From the NCBI GenBank assembly GCA_947184155.2, contig CAMXCT020002015.1:55265-119264 (forward strand): a stretch of DNA of 64,000 bases. The letters run 5' to 3'. The stretch comes from Cladocopium goreaui. Lineage: Eukaryota > Sar > Dinophyceae > Suessiales > Symbiodiniaceae. The translations under genes were made by a program, and so were the position numbers. Position 1 is the first letter of the stretch, and each line of letters opens with the position of its first letter. The notes beneath the pieces were generated by a model. The model searched no databases. It saw nothing but the letters and a program-made list of their open reading frames with translations, and had not been told where the DNA came from. Below are positions 29,990-40,180 of the stretch, piece by piece.

Positions 29990-31559
29990 CATCTATAGCA
30001 ATGAGCCGATTGGCTTTCGCTGGTTCGGGTGTTGTATCTCAGAAAGTATATGGAAAAAAAATGTAACCTGCTAGCCCAAAACCCTGGTACCCTAGATACC
30101 CTAAAATAGCTGGTTAATGGATGGTTATTTCCCCAAATCGCGTTGTGCCTTGCAGGGTGACTTCATGATAAATGGGGTGCGAAAGGTCTTGGAATTTCGT
30201 ACCAGAAATTCCCAGCATCACCTGACTTTCGGGGCAGTTTTGGTTGATTTTCGGTTGCTGACCTTTGAAATGCTTCCCCACGTGCGGGTCAAAGCCAACC
30301 GCAGCCAACCCCCCAAAAAATCTTCGAGGTGTCCAAAATCTTGTGGGTCAAAACTGGAACTGGAAAATCGAGTCTGCTGTGTAAACGTTTACGATGTGCA
30401 ACTTCACCATCTTTTTATGCCACCTTTTATTATAGCTGGTTGGTGGTGACTGGAACCATGGAATTTTATGACTTTCCCATCATATTGGGAATTTATAGAC
30501 TCCCTATGACTCCCTTAATTGACGAACTCCATGATTTTTCAGAGGGGTAGGGGCTCAACCACCAACCAGATAGGTAATCATCGAACTAAATGGGCCATGT
30601 TCCACATGTAAAACGTTTACCCCAGCGCCCCCCGGATGAGCGTTGCTTGAGTCATGGTGCCATCATCCAAGTCATTGGAGCATTTTTATGATTGAAACGA
30701 CCATGGTCACTTGGAGATCCACCATTTTTTTTTAGAAAGATTGGAGGAAATCATAGATCCGGAAAACCACCCAAAATGAAGTGTCAAACTTGAAACATGG
30801 CCATAAATATAGCTTTTTGGCCATCAATATCCACAGTGCTATGATAACATGGCAGCATTTTTCAGGGGAAATTGATTGGATATCAGAATGTTTGAGGATA
30901 AAGATCTGATTTCCCGGTTTCATTTGCCCTGAAATGAATCCATGGATACTGGATGAAGTTCATTTGCTATATATGAAGGTTTCCTAAAATGGTGGTACCC
31001 CCACATCATCCAATTTAGATTGGGATTTCCATTTTAAACCATCAATTTTGGATGCTATATATGGCTAACGTTAGTAAAGCAAGAATAAACCACATAAATA
31101 GTATTTATTTTATGTTTTTTGATTTTTGACAATCCATGGTAAATTTTGGGGCGGTTAACTATTGCTTTACTAACATTGCTTTCAATAAAAAGTTAAATCA
31201 CCATTGGCTTTACGGAAAAATAGGTTGCTTTACTAACTATTGGTTTTGCTTTGACAATCCCGAGTAAATGTTGGATTAAAAGTAAACTCTTTGGCAAATA
31301 GTAAATAGTAAAGATACCTATTTGCCAATACCTGCTCATTACTAAAAGTTAACAATCCATGGCAAATTTTTGGTGTTTTATAGAGGATTTTCCCAGCTAT
31401 ATACCTCCATTTATTTACGGGATTTTCCATGGCTATGTAACAAAGAACCAGATGGTAAATCCATATGAATCCCATTAATCACTAGAAAATAGATATATAA
31501 ATCACTATTGATGGATATTAACACCACTGGCAAATTTGGTGTTTTATAAATCCATGGCT
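29990..31559. other. AT-rich spacer with a degenerate MITE end
   Basis: No gene seen. GCTTTACTAACATTGCTTT near 31165 recurs at 10165 and, inverted, at 31070. A MITE right end (GATTTTCCATGGCTATG, AACCAGATGGTA) lies at 31420-31457. AAAACGTTTACC and GTAAACGTTTACG appear at 30380 and 30610. Confidence 0.45.
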
Positions 31560-33155
31560 TTCAGCTTCAGTTGATCACCGTTGATCACCGCCGAGGCCAC
31601 ATTTGCCGCTACAGATTTGGCGCGAGCCGGGCTTGGCATCCCGGGTATCGGCGGTTCCCCAAGACATGGTTGGCTCGGAAAAAAGCCATCTGGATTTCAT
31701 GATGGTTTTGTATGGTTTAAAAATGGGGAGAACATTGGGATACTTTTTTTGGAATAATGGGGATACTTATAGAATATTATATATAACTGATTGGTGGTTT
31801 GGAACATGACTTTGATTTTTCCATATTATTGGGAATGTCATGATCCCAACTGACGAACTCATAGTTTTCAGAGGGGTAGGTATACCACCAACCAGCCAAA
31901 ATCACATTAAATTTCACGGTTTCCGGCAAAGTTTCCCTTGAACCCAATGGATTTAGAACGATTTAGTGAGCCTTGGAGCATCTGGGATAATTCGTTGAAT
32001 TTGATAATGGGAACCCGCGCCTGAACTGGTGGACCTTCGAAGGGAACTGAGGGAAGTTGAAGGGCCCAAAGCCTAGGCCTAGCGAACAGAAAAAACATCT
32101 TTTTGCGGCCCTCCTTTAAAACCCGGGACATTGCATATGCTCCGTGTCCTGACTTCCCAGACTTGTTTTGACAGGACAAACAAAAGTACAGGTTTCACAC
32201 CTTTTTTGTGCACTTTCCTATGAATATGCCTGAGCTATTTCATAACTAGCATGTATTCATGGTACATAGACACAAGGAATCAGCCGGGACAACCCAAATA
32301 TACCATATGGTTCTTACCTATAACAACCCCAAAAAGATGCAGCATTTTGCGAACAAATCCCAGTAGAATGGTGGTAAATGCGACGTTTTCTGAATCTTTA
32401 TCATCTTTCTGGCATTGAATTGAAATAGTAATAAGTTGTATTTTTTCCTACTAAATAGTCGTGAAAAATAGAGTTGCAATTTCCAGAGTAGTAAACCCAA
32501 CTGACATAGTGGAAACATATCTTGCAATATGTTACAATACCCAACTTCGCTAAATCGATGAACTACCTCATAAATCCAGTGAAAAATCCCCTGATTTGGA
32601 CCGGGTGCCTATCCAAGGCCATGGATTCGCGTTGCGCTTCAACCTGACCTCCATGCGGCCTTTGGAGCCGCAGGAGATCGGAAGCAAAGAATTGATGAGG
32701 CTTCAGATTTATCAGGTATAACTATATGTAGATATATGAGAGAGAGAGATATATATATAAATATTGATACTATACCTGAAGATACTTAATTTTTGTTGTA
32801 CATATGTACAAGTATTTGATGAGGTATAACGGATTATAACGGTATAACTGAGAATAGCATGGATATTGATTCAGAATTATCATTGAATTCCCAGCGGCAT
32901 CATGGAACCTGATCCTATCGTCAGGATGAATCCAATCAAGGTGTCTCCGGTCCGGGTGGAGATCCAAACACATGACATCTTGGGGCCAATAGTGGTTAAA
33001 ATATGTTAAAATGTAGGGTGATGATCGCAAATTATTGAAGCAACACATCAAAAAATCAATAATCACATGTCTCTTTCTTGACGGATTGTAAAGTGCTGGG
33101 GCAATTGTTCCCACATTCCATACAGCCTGCTGCTTGGCTTTGAGCGATCAGCGCG
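31560..33155. repeat. Ankyrin-unit upstream block, copy 3
   Basis: The longest copy together with copy 1: from GAGGCCACATTTGCCGCTAC (31591) through the leader of ANK3. It shows the uninterrupted counterpart of the element 2 insertion area (GGGGCCAATAGTGGTTAAAA, 32983). At 33081-33084 the acceptor reads ACGG instead of ACAG. No gene seen. Confidence 0.8.
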
Positions 33156-34248
33156 ATGGAGGTGTGCTTCCTCGCTTCAGGTGCAACGCTGGCAGTCCTT
33201 GCCCCTGATGAATTCGAAGGAAAAACTGCAAAGGCTGTGAAGCAAGTCTTAGCCACTAAGATTCTTAGATTTGCTGATTATTTTTCATTTTCCCACCGGA
33301 AAATCCACACTACTTAGGGAATCGATGAAAGGAATATGTTTGTGTTTTTTAATTTTTGAGGTTCCTGGACAGCAAACCCAAGGATTGATGTCAGCATTTT
33401 CAGACAAAGACTTTTTTCAGAAGATGTTTCCGAGATCCCGGATGATGAGATTTTTGCTTCGTCTCCAGTGAAGCTTATGCTTGTGATCTTGGAGTTTTTC
33501 CAAACGGATGTTGAGCAAACCCAACGCATGATCTCTGCATCCACCAACAATGAATTGATTGAACTTGAGAGTTTGCTGAAAAAAACCTTTGAACCCAAAT
33601 GTGAGAGACGAACATGGCACAACACCGTTGCACTGTGCCGCAAAAAGAGGACATGTTGAAAGCCTGCAGTTGTTGATTGAAGCAGGTGCCGACAAAGATC
33701 AAGCAAACGTTAATGGTGAAACACCATTGCTCATCGCAGCACACCAAGGCCATCTTGACGTCGTTCGTCATCTGGTGGAAGTTGGTGCCCACAAAGATCA
33801 AACCACGGACGATGGCGCAACGCCATTGTTCATGGCAGCACAGGAAGGCCATCTTGATGTCGTTCGTCATCTGGTGGAAGTTGGTGCCCACAAAGATCAA
33901 GCCACGAACGATGGCACAACGCCATTGTTCATGGCAGCACAAGAAGGCCATCTTGATGTTGTTCGTCATTTGGTGGAAGTCGGTGCCCACAAAGATCAAA
34001 CCAGGAACGATGGCGCAACGCCATTAATCATGGCAGCACAAGAAGGCCATCTTGATGCTGCGGCAGAAAGTGGCCATGTTGAAATTGTTCGCTTTCTGAT
34101 TGAAAGAGGCGCAGATAGTCACGCAACTCTACGCAGTGGAAGCACTGCTCTGGATCTCGCATCTCAAAGGGGTCATTCTGAGGTGGTCCGTTTCCTGGCA
34201 AAGATCCGGAGCGAATCGCCCCCAAGCAAAATCTCAAGGCTTGGTTGA
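33156..34248 (+). pseudogene. ANK3: frameshifted ubiquitin-like/ankyrin-repeat gene
   Basis: The ATG at 33156 starts exon 1; the 123-bp intron is at 33260-33382. Exon 2 reads correctly to SLLKK, where a run of seven A (33579-33585), six in the paralogs, shifts the frame and gives a stop at 33657-33659. From 33589 the ankyrin frame continues to 34248. Only about six repeats remain. The fifth is a hybrid (MAAQEGHLDAAAESGHVEIV) made by a deletion joining an internal repeat to the penultimate one. The candidate trans-splice acceptor is also lost. I read it as a recent pseudogene, or as a sequencing error in the A run if the acceptor loss is ignored. Confidence 0.82.
33260..33382 (+). mobile_element. 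Introner-like 123-bp insertion in ANK3
   Basis: Same length and borders as in ANK2: GATTCTTAGATTTGCT at the left, AGCAAACCCAAG then GATT at the right. The left end has a few substitutions in the inverted repeat. Confidence 0.78.
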
Positions 34249-35510
34249 GAGACATCCTGTGAGAGCAAAGAAGTTCCAGCGGCAGGCTCACCTTGGCGGC
34301 TTTTAAAGGCAGACTTGTCAAAAAGGAATTCCCAAAGATCACCCGTTCCTCAAATGTCTGTGGAGATGGTTTCTGTAATGCTCAACTATCATAGGCTTCT
34401 TGCAAGTCGTTTACCCCAAAAATAGCAAGAACAGAAGTAGGTCAAAATTCTATCCAGCACCATGGAGCATATGGGATAGTTTTCTCCCAAGCCAGAAGGT
34501 ATCCCCACGTTGCTATGTACTATGTATACATAATGGTTGGTTAAATCTCATGAAAGTAAATCTCATTGCTATGTACCGCTTTTTTACCCCATGAAATTGC
34601 TATTGAATCACAGAATTCTCCCTTGGTTTCTGGGTTCAGGGTCCGAAGCCCACACGGATGCAAGGAGACTGGGGTGCTACCCTGCTATCCGCACCTCTTC
34701 CACATGCTGCAGGAGTGCCTTGAACAGATTTGCATCGTTACAAAACATAGAGATTGCACCCAGAAAAAGTGGAGCTTTCCAAACTGTGGGGATGGGTATT
34801 TTGAACACATTTTGACATATTTTTACCATACTTTTACTGGGGGAATCATCCATAAATCCCAGCTATCTTAGGGTACCATCCAGATCCTGTTTGGTGCCAT
34901 GCCTTGCTGTGGAGATCTAAGCCCCGAAAGCTCGAGGTGCCTCCTGGACAGTCGTGCGGATCCGGACTCGGACTTGGTGACAGCGGATCCCGCTCTGCCT
35001 GGAAGAAGCAGCATGGCGGCCATGGCGTGATGGGGGCTGAATGGCGGAAGCTGACCTCCAGTAACCGAGTGACCCCCATTAAGTTGGGTTTACCGGTAAA
35101 CTAACATAACATAACTATGGACAATCACAATGTTTAACGGGTAAATCAACTATGAATGGCCATTTTCAATAGCTATGTTTGTTTACCAGAGGGTAAGGTG
35201 TTTCTTCTTTTTCAATAGGCTTTGCGACCACACACCACTTGTCAGTGTCATCGCTGAAGAGCCATGTCTATTTCCAGTCGTTTCACCCCAGAGAACCCAA
35301 CTATAGCAAGTTGGGTTTATACGAAATTGGTTAGAAGAACTGGAAATAAGTGGTTACTGGGTCTGAAGAGTAAATTTTTAACCTTCATCTTACTGGTAAG
35401 TAAGTATATGTGCATACGGGTTTGTCTGAAAATAGGGGATACCCACAAATAGAAATTTTGATGGGGAACATGGCGATAATCCATTGGAATTTGAGATACA
35501 CTATTTTCAG
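34249..35510. repeat. Ankyrin-unit downstream block, copy 3 (segmental duplicate of 38739-39985)
   Basis: Homologous to copy 1 up to about 34870. From 34840 to 35510 it is almost identical to 39315-39985, including GC-rich GTGCGGATCCGGACTCGG and the MITE. Identity breaks at 35520/40000, where element 3 begins in the other copy. No gene seen; an open frame at 34904-35104 is present in both copies but has no recognisable product. Confidence 0.85.
35091..35195. mobile_element. MITE copy C
   Basis: Left end TACCGGTAAACTAACATA (a CTCT-deleted form of the family end), right end TTTACCAGAGGGTA. 105 bp. Carried along in the segmental duplication as 39566-39670. Confidence 0.75.
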
Positions 35511-36269
35511 ACAAACCCATGATATAATGTATGGTTTGGAACATTTTTCCATATATTGGGAATAATAATCCCAACGGACATTCATATTTTTCAGAGGGAT
35601 TATAATGTATACCCAACATACCATGTTAAGCATACTTGCAGCGGCACATGGTGGCGCTGGCCATGGTTTAGAGCCATCAAGGCCAGGCTCTGAGTCAGTT
35701 CAACGGCACGCAGGGTGGTGCATCGCACGTAGTGGGTAATAACTAATCACCAGATACTGCAGTTATAAATACACATGAAATGCAATACTATATATATATA
35801 TACACATGTATATCATCATAATATCATTTATATATACAATATATATATAATATAGTAATATAATAATAATATATATATATATATACATATATATATTACA
35901 TTACATAGATAAATTTGATATATAGATTGATAATTTAATGTATTATATATAGACAATATGAGAATATAGATAGATATTTCACACATCCCACATATCTGGG
36001 GATCCACATCCAAGTGGGACGTAAAAAACATCCACCCAGGCGTCCCTTCTACAAACTCTCTGCGTGGTCAATTCAGGCGGCCGGGTGCGTATGGCACCGG
36101 AAAGGGGACACGTTGTAGTTGGGGCATGGTCATCCATGGTTCCAGGCCTTGAAAAAAATCTGTTTTTGTAAGGATTCTTATGAAATGGATGACCATACCC
36201 TAAGATACCATGTCTTGACCGGAAGTTCAGTGAGAACAAAGTGGATGGGGTTATATCCAATCTTATGGG
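35511..36269. other. AT-rich spacer with (TA)n tract
   Basis: No gene seen. 35785-35960 is almost pure A/T with (TA)n and (TAA)n runs. 35415-35520 and its partner near 39900-39990 contain inverted GGTTTGTCTGAAAATAG and TATTTTCAGACAAACCC. Confidence 0.6.
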
Positions 36270-37373
36270 ACCCGAGCCTGAACTGGTGGACCTTTGAAGG
36301 AAACTGAGGGAAGTTGAAGCGCCCAAAGCCTAGGCCTAGTGAACAGAAAAACATCTTTTTGCGGCCCTCCTTGAAAACCCGGGACATTGCATATGCTGAA
36401 ATTGCTGTTTGTGTGGGGAAACTGATGATAAGTCCGTGGATTTTGGGTTCCGTGAACATTTTCAGAGACACATTTTTTATGGGTCTTGCCTCCGTGTCCT
36501 GACTTCCCAGACTTGGTTTGAAAGGACAAAAGTACACGTTTCACACCTTTTTTGTGCACTTTCCTATGAATATGCCTGAGCTATTTCATAACTAGCATGT
36601 ATTCATGGTACAAATCCCAGTAGAATGGTGGTAAATTCAGCGAATCTTTATAATCTTTCTGGCATTGAATTGAACTAGTAATAAAGTAATTCTTTTCCTA
36701 CTAAATAGTCGTGAAAAATAGAGTTGCAATTTCCAGAGTAGTAAACCCAACTGACATAGTGAAAAAAATGTTACAATACCTAACTTCGCTAAATCGATGA
36801 ACTACCTCATAAATCCAGTGAAAAATCCCCTGATTTGGACCGGGTGCCTATCCTTCACGGGTCCAGAGAACTCCAAAGGCCATGGATTCGCAACGCGGCC
36901 GGGCTGCCTGAGCTCCATGCGGCCTTTGCAGCCGCCACAGGAGGGGATCGGAAGCAAAGAATTGATGAGGCTTCATATTTATCATATATATATATGTTGA
37001 TACTATACCTGAAGATACTTAATTTTTGTTGTAGATATGTACAAGTATTTGATCAGGTATAACGGATTATAACGGTATAACTGAGAATAGCATGGATATT
37101 GATTCAGAATCATCATTGAATTCCCAGCGGCATCATGGAACCTGATCCTATGGTTCTGCAGGATGAATCCAATCAAGGTGTCACCGACGGGTGGAGATCC
37201 AGACACACATCTTTCAATTGGGGACTACTTTCGTGGGTCAATGATCGCAAATTATTGAAGCAAAACATCTGAATTAATAATCACATGTCTCTTTCTTGAC
37301 AGATTGTAAACTGCTGGGGCAATTGTTCCCACATTCCATACAGCCTGCTGCTTGGCTTTGAGCGATCAGCGCG
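36270..37373. repeat. Ankyrin-unit upstream block, copy 4
   Basis: Begins near CTGAACTGGTGGACC and is collinear with the other copies, with small deletions (for example around 36600). The acceptor CTTTCTTGACAG is intact (AG at 37301-37302). No gene seen. Confidence 0.8.
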
Positions 37374-38738
37374 ATGGAGGTGTGCTTCCTCGCGTCAGGT
37401 GCAACGCTGGCAGTCCTTGCCCCTGATGAATTTGAAGGAAAAACTGCAAAGGCTGTGAAGCAAGTCTTGGCCACTAAGATTCCTGGATTTGCTGATTATT
37501 TTTCATTTTCCCACCGGAAAATCCACACTACTTAGGGAATCGATGAAAGGAATATGTTTGTGTTTTTTATTTTTTGAGGTTCCTGGATAGCAAATCCAAG
37601 GATTCATGTCACCATTTTTAGACAAAGACTCTTTTCAGAAGATGGTTCCGAGATTCCGGATGATGAGATTTTTGTTTCGGCTCCAGTGAAGCTTATGCTT
37701 GTGATCCTGGAGTTTTTCCAAACGGATGCTGAGCAAACCCAACGCATGATCTCTGCATCCACCAACAATGAATTGATTGAACTTGAGAGTTTGCTGAAAA
37801 AACCTTTGAACCCAAATGTGAGAGACGAACATGGCACAACACCGTTGTACCGTGCCGCAGAAAGAGGACATGTTGAAAGCCTGCAGTTGTTGATTGAAGC
37901 AGGTGCCGACAAAGATCAAGCCGCGAACGATGGCGCAACGCCATTGTTCATGGCAGCAGAGGAAGGCCATCTTGATGTCGTTCGTCATCTGCTGGAAGTT
38001 GGTGCCCACAAAGATCAAGCCACGAACTATGGCGCAACGCCACTGTGGATCGCAGCAGAGAAAGGCCATCTTGATGTCGTTCGCCATCTGGTTGAAGTCG
38101 GTGCCCACAAAGATCAAGCCATGAGCTATGGCGCAACGCCACTGTGGATCGCAGCAGCGAAAGGCCATCTTGACGTCGTTCGTCATCTGGTGGAAGTTGG
38201 TGCCCACAAAGATCAAGCCACGAATGATGGCGCAACACCATTGTTTATTGCAGCACAGGAAGGCCATCTTGATGTCGTTCGTCATCTGGTGGAAGTCGGT
38301 GCCCACAAAGATCAAGCACCGAATGATGGCGCAACGCCATTGTTCATCGCAGCAGCGAAAGGCCATCTTGATGTTGTCCAACATCTGATGGAAGTTGGTG
38401 CCCACAAAAATCAAGCAAGGAACGATGGCGCAACGCCATTGATGATCGCAGCAGCGAAAGGCCATCTTGATGTTGTTCGGCATTTGGTTGATATTGGCGC
38501 TCGCAAAAATGAGGCAACTAGGGATACTGGGGAAACAGCCTTACATGCTGCGGCAGAAATGGGCCATGTTGAAATTGTTCGTTTTCTCGTTGAAAGAGGC
38601 GCAGATAGTCACGCAACTACACGCAGTGGAAGAAGTGCTCTGGATCTGGCATCTCAAAAAGGTCATGCTGAGGTGGTCCGTTTCCTGGCAAAGATCCGGA
38701 GCGAATCGCCCCCAAGCAAAATTCCAAGGCTTGGTTGA
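37374..38738 (+). CDS. ANK4: ubiquitin-like domain plus 9 ankyrin repeats (two exons)
   Basis: Exon 1 is 37374-37477, exon 2 is 37601-38738, joined in frame by removing the GA-AG intron. Same architecture as ANK2: ubiquitin-like N-terminus, linker (QTQRMISASTNNELIELES), about nine ankyrin repeats and tail ESPPSKIPRLG. Repeat 1 differs (TTPLYRAAERG). Central repeats alternate FIAAQEG, WIAAEKG and FIAAAKG types, a different order from ANK2, so the array has been reshuffled by unequal exchange. No disabling change and the upstream acceptor is present, so it is probably functional. The junction codon reads KIHV where the ANK1 empty site has KIDV. Confidence 0.85.
37478..37600 (+). mobile_element. 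Introner-like 123-bp insertion in ANK4
   Basis: GATTCCTGGATTTGCT at the left, AGCAAATCCAAG then GATT at the right; 123 bp as in ANK2 and ANK3. Without removal the exon 1 frame ends at TAG after HRKIHTT. Confidence 0.8.
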
Positions 38739-40005
38739 GAGACATCATGTGAGAGCAAAAAAGTTCCAGCAGCCGGCTCACCTTGGTGGCTTTTAAAGAC
38801 AGATTTGTCAAAAAGGAATTCCCAAAGATCACCCGTTCCTCAAATATCTGCGGCGATGGTTTCTGTAATGCTCAACTATCATAGGCTTCTTGCAGGTCAT
38901 TTACCCCAAAAATAGCAAGAACAGAAGTAGGTCAAGTTCTATCCAGCACCATGGAGCATCTTGGATAGTTTTCTCCCCGGTATCCCCACATTGCTATGTA
39001 CTATGTATACATAATGGTCAAATCTCATGAAAGTAAATCTCATTGCTATGTACAGTACCGTTTTTTACCCCATGATATTGCTAATTCACAGAATTCTCCC
39101 TTGGTTTGTGGGTTCAGGGTCCGAAGCCCACGCGGATGCAAGGAGACTGCGGTGCTACCCTATCCGCACCTCTTCCACATGCTGCAGGAGTGCCTTGAAC
39201 AGATTTGCATCGTTACAAAACATAGAGATTGCACCCAGAAAAAGTGGAGCTTTCCAAACTGTGGGGATGGGTATTTTGAACACATTTTGACATATTTTTA
39301 CCATATTTTTACTGGGGGAATCATCCATAAATCCCAGCTATCTTAGGGTACCATCCAGATCCTGTTTGGTGCCATGCCTTGCTGTGGAGATCTAAGCCCC
39401 GAAAGCTCGAGGTGCCTCCTGGACAGTCGTGCGGATCCGGACTCGGACTTGGTGACAGCGGATCCCGCTCTGCCTGGAAGAAGCAGCATGGCGGCCATGG
39501 CGTGATGGGGGCTGAATGGCGGAAGCTGACCTCCAGTAACCGAGTAACCCCCATTAAGTTGGGTTTACCGGTAAACTAACATAACATAACTATGGACAAT
39601 CACAATGTTTAACGGGTAAATCAACTATGAATGGCCATTTTCAATAGCTATGTTTGTTTACCAGAGGGTAAGGTGTTTCTTCTTTTTCAATAGGCTTTGC
39701 GACCACACACCACTTGTCAGTGTCATCGCTGAAGAGCCATGTCTATTTCCAGTCGTTTCACCCCAGAGAACCCAACTATAGCAAGTTGGGTTTATACGAA
39801 ATTGGTTAGAAGAACTGGAAATAAGTGGTTACTGGGTCCAAAAAGTGAATTTAAAACCTTCATCTTACTGGTAAGTAAGTATATGTTCATACGGGTTTGT
39901 CTGAAAATAGTGGATACCCACAAATAGCAATTTTAATGGGGAACATGGTGATAATCCATTGGAATATGAGATACACTATTTTCAGACAAACCCATAATAT
40001 AATGT
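38739..40005. repeat. Ankyrin-unit downstream block, copy 4
   Basis: Near-identical to 34249-35520. It ends where element 3 starts, after ATAATGTATA. No gene seen. Confidence 0.85.
39566..39670. mobile_element. MITE copy C' (duplicate)
   Basis: Same 105-bp sequence and same relative place as 35091-35195; duplicated with the block, not an independent insertion. Confidence 0.75.
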
Positions 40006-40008
40006 ATA

Positions 40009-40150
40009 TGTAAAAACTCCTGCAGTAAAACCATGTATTGTACATATCATCGTACTACTCTGTAGCGTTGGTTCAAAAGAGCTGAGTGCTAAGCGGTTTT
40101 GTGGTTCACCCCCATTGTAGGTACATTGGTGGCTGACCTTGTAAAATACA
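40009..40150 (+). repeat. Putative 5' LTR of element 3
   Basis: Starts TGTAAAAACTCC, ends AAAATACA, and is followed by GGTTATCAGC, which resembles a copia-type primer-binding site. About 142 bp, similar to the 134-bp LTR of element 2. There is no second copy to compare. Confidence 0.55.
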
Positions 40151-40180
40151 GGTTATCAGCCGTAGTCTCACTACTTTGCT

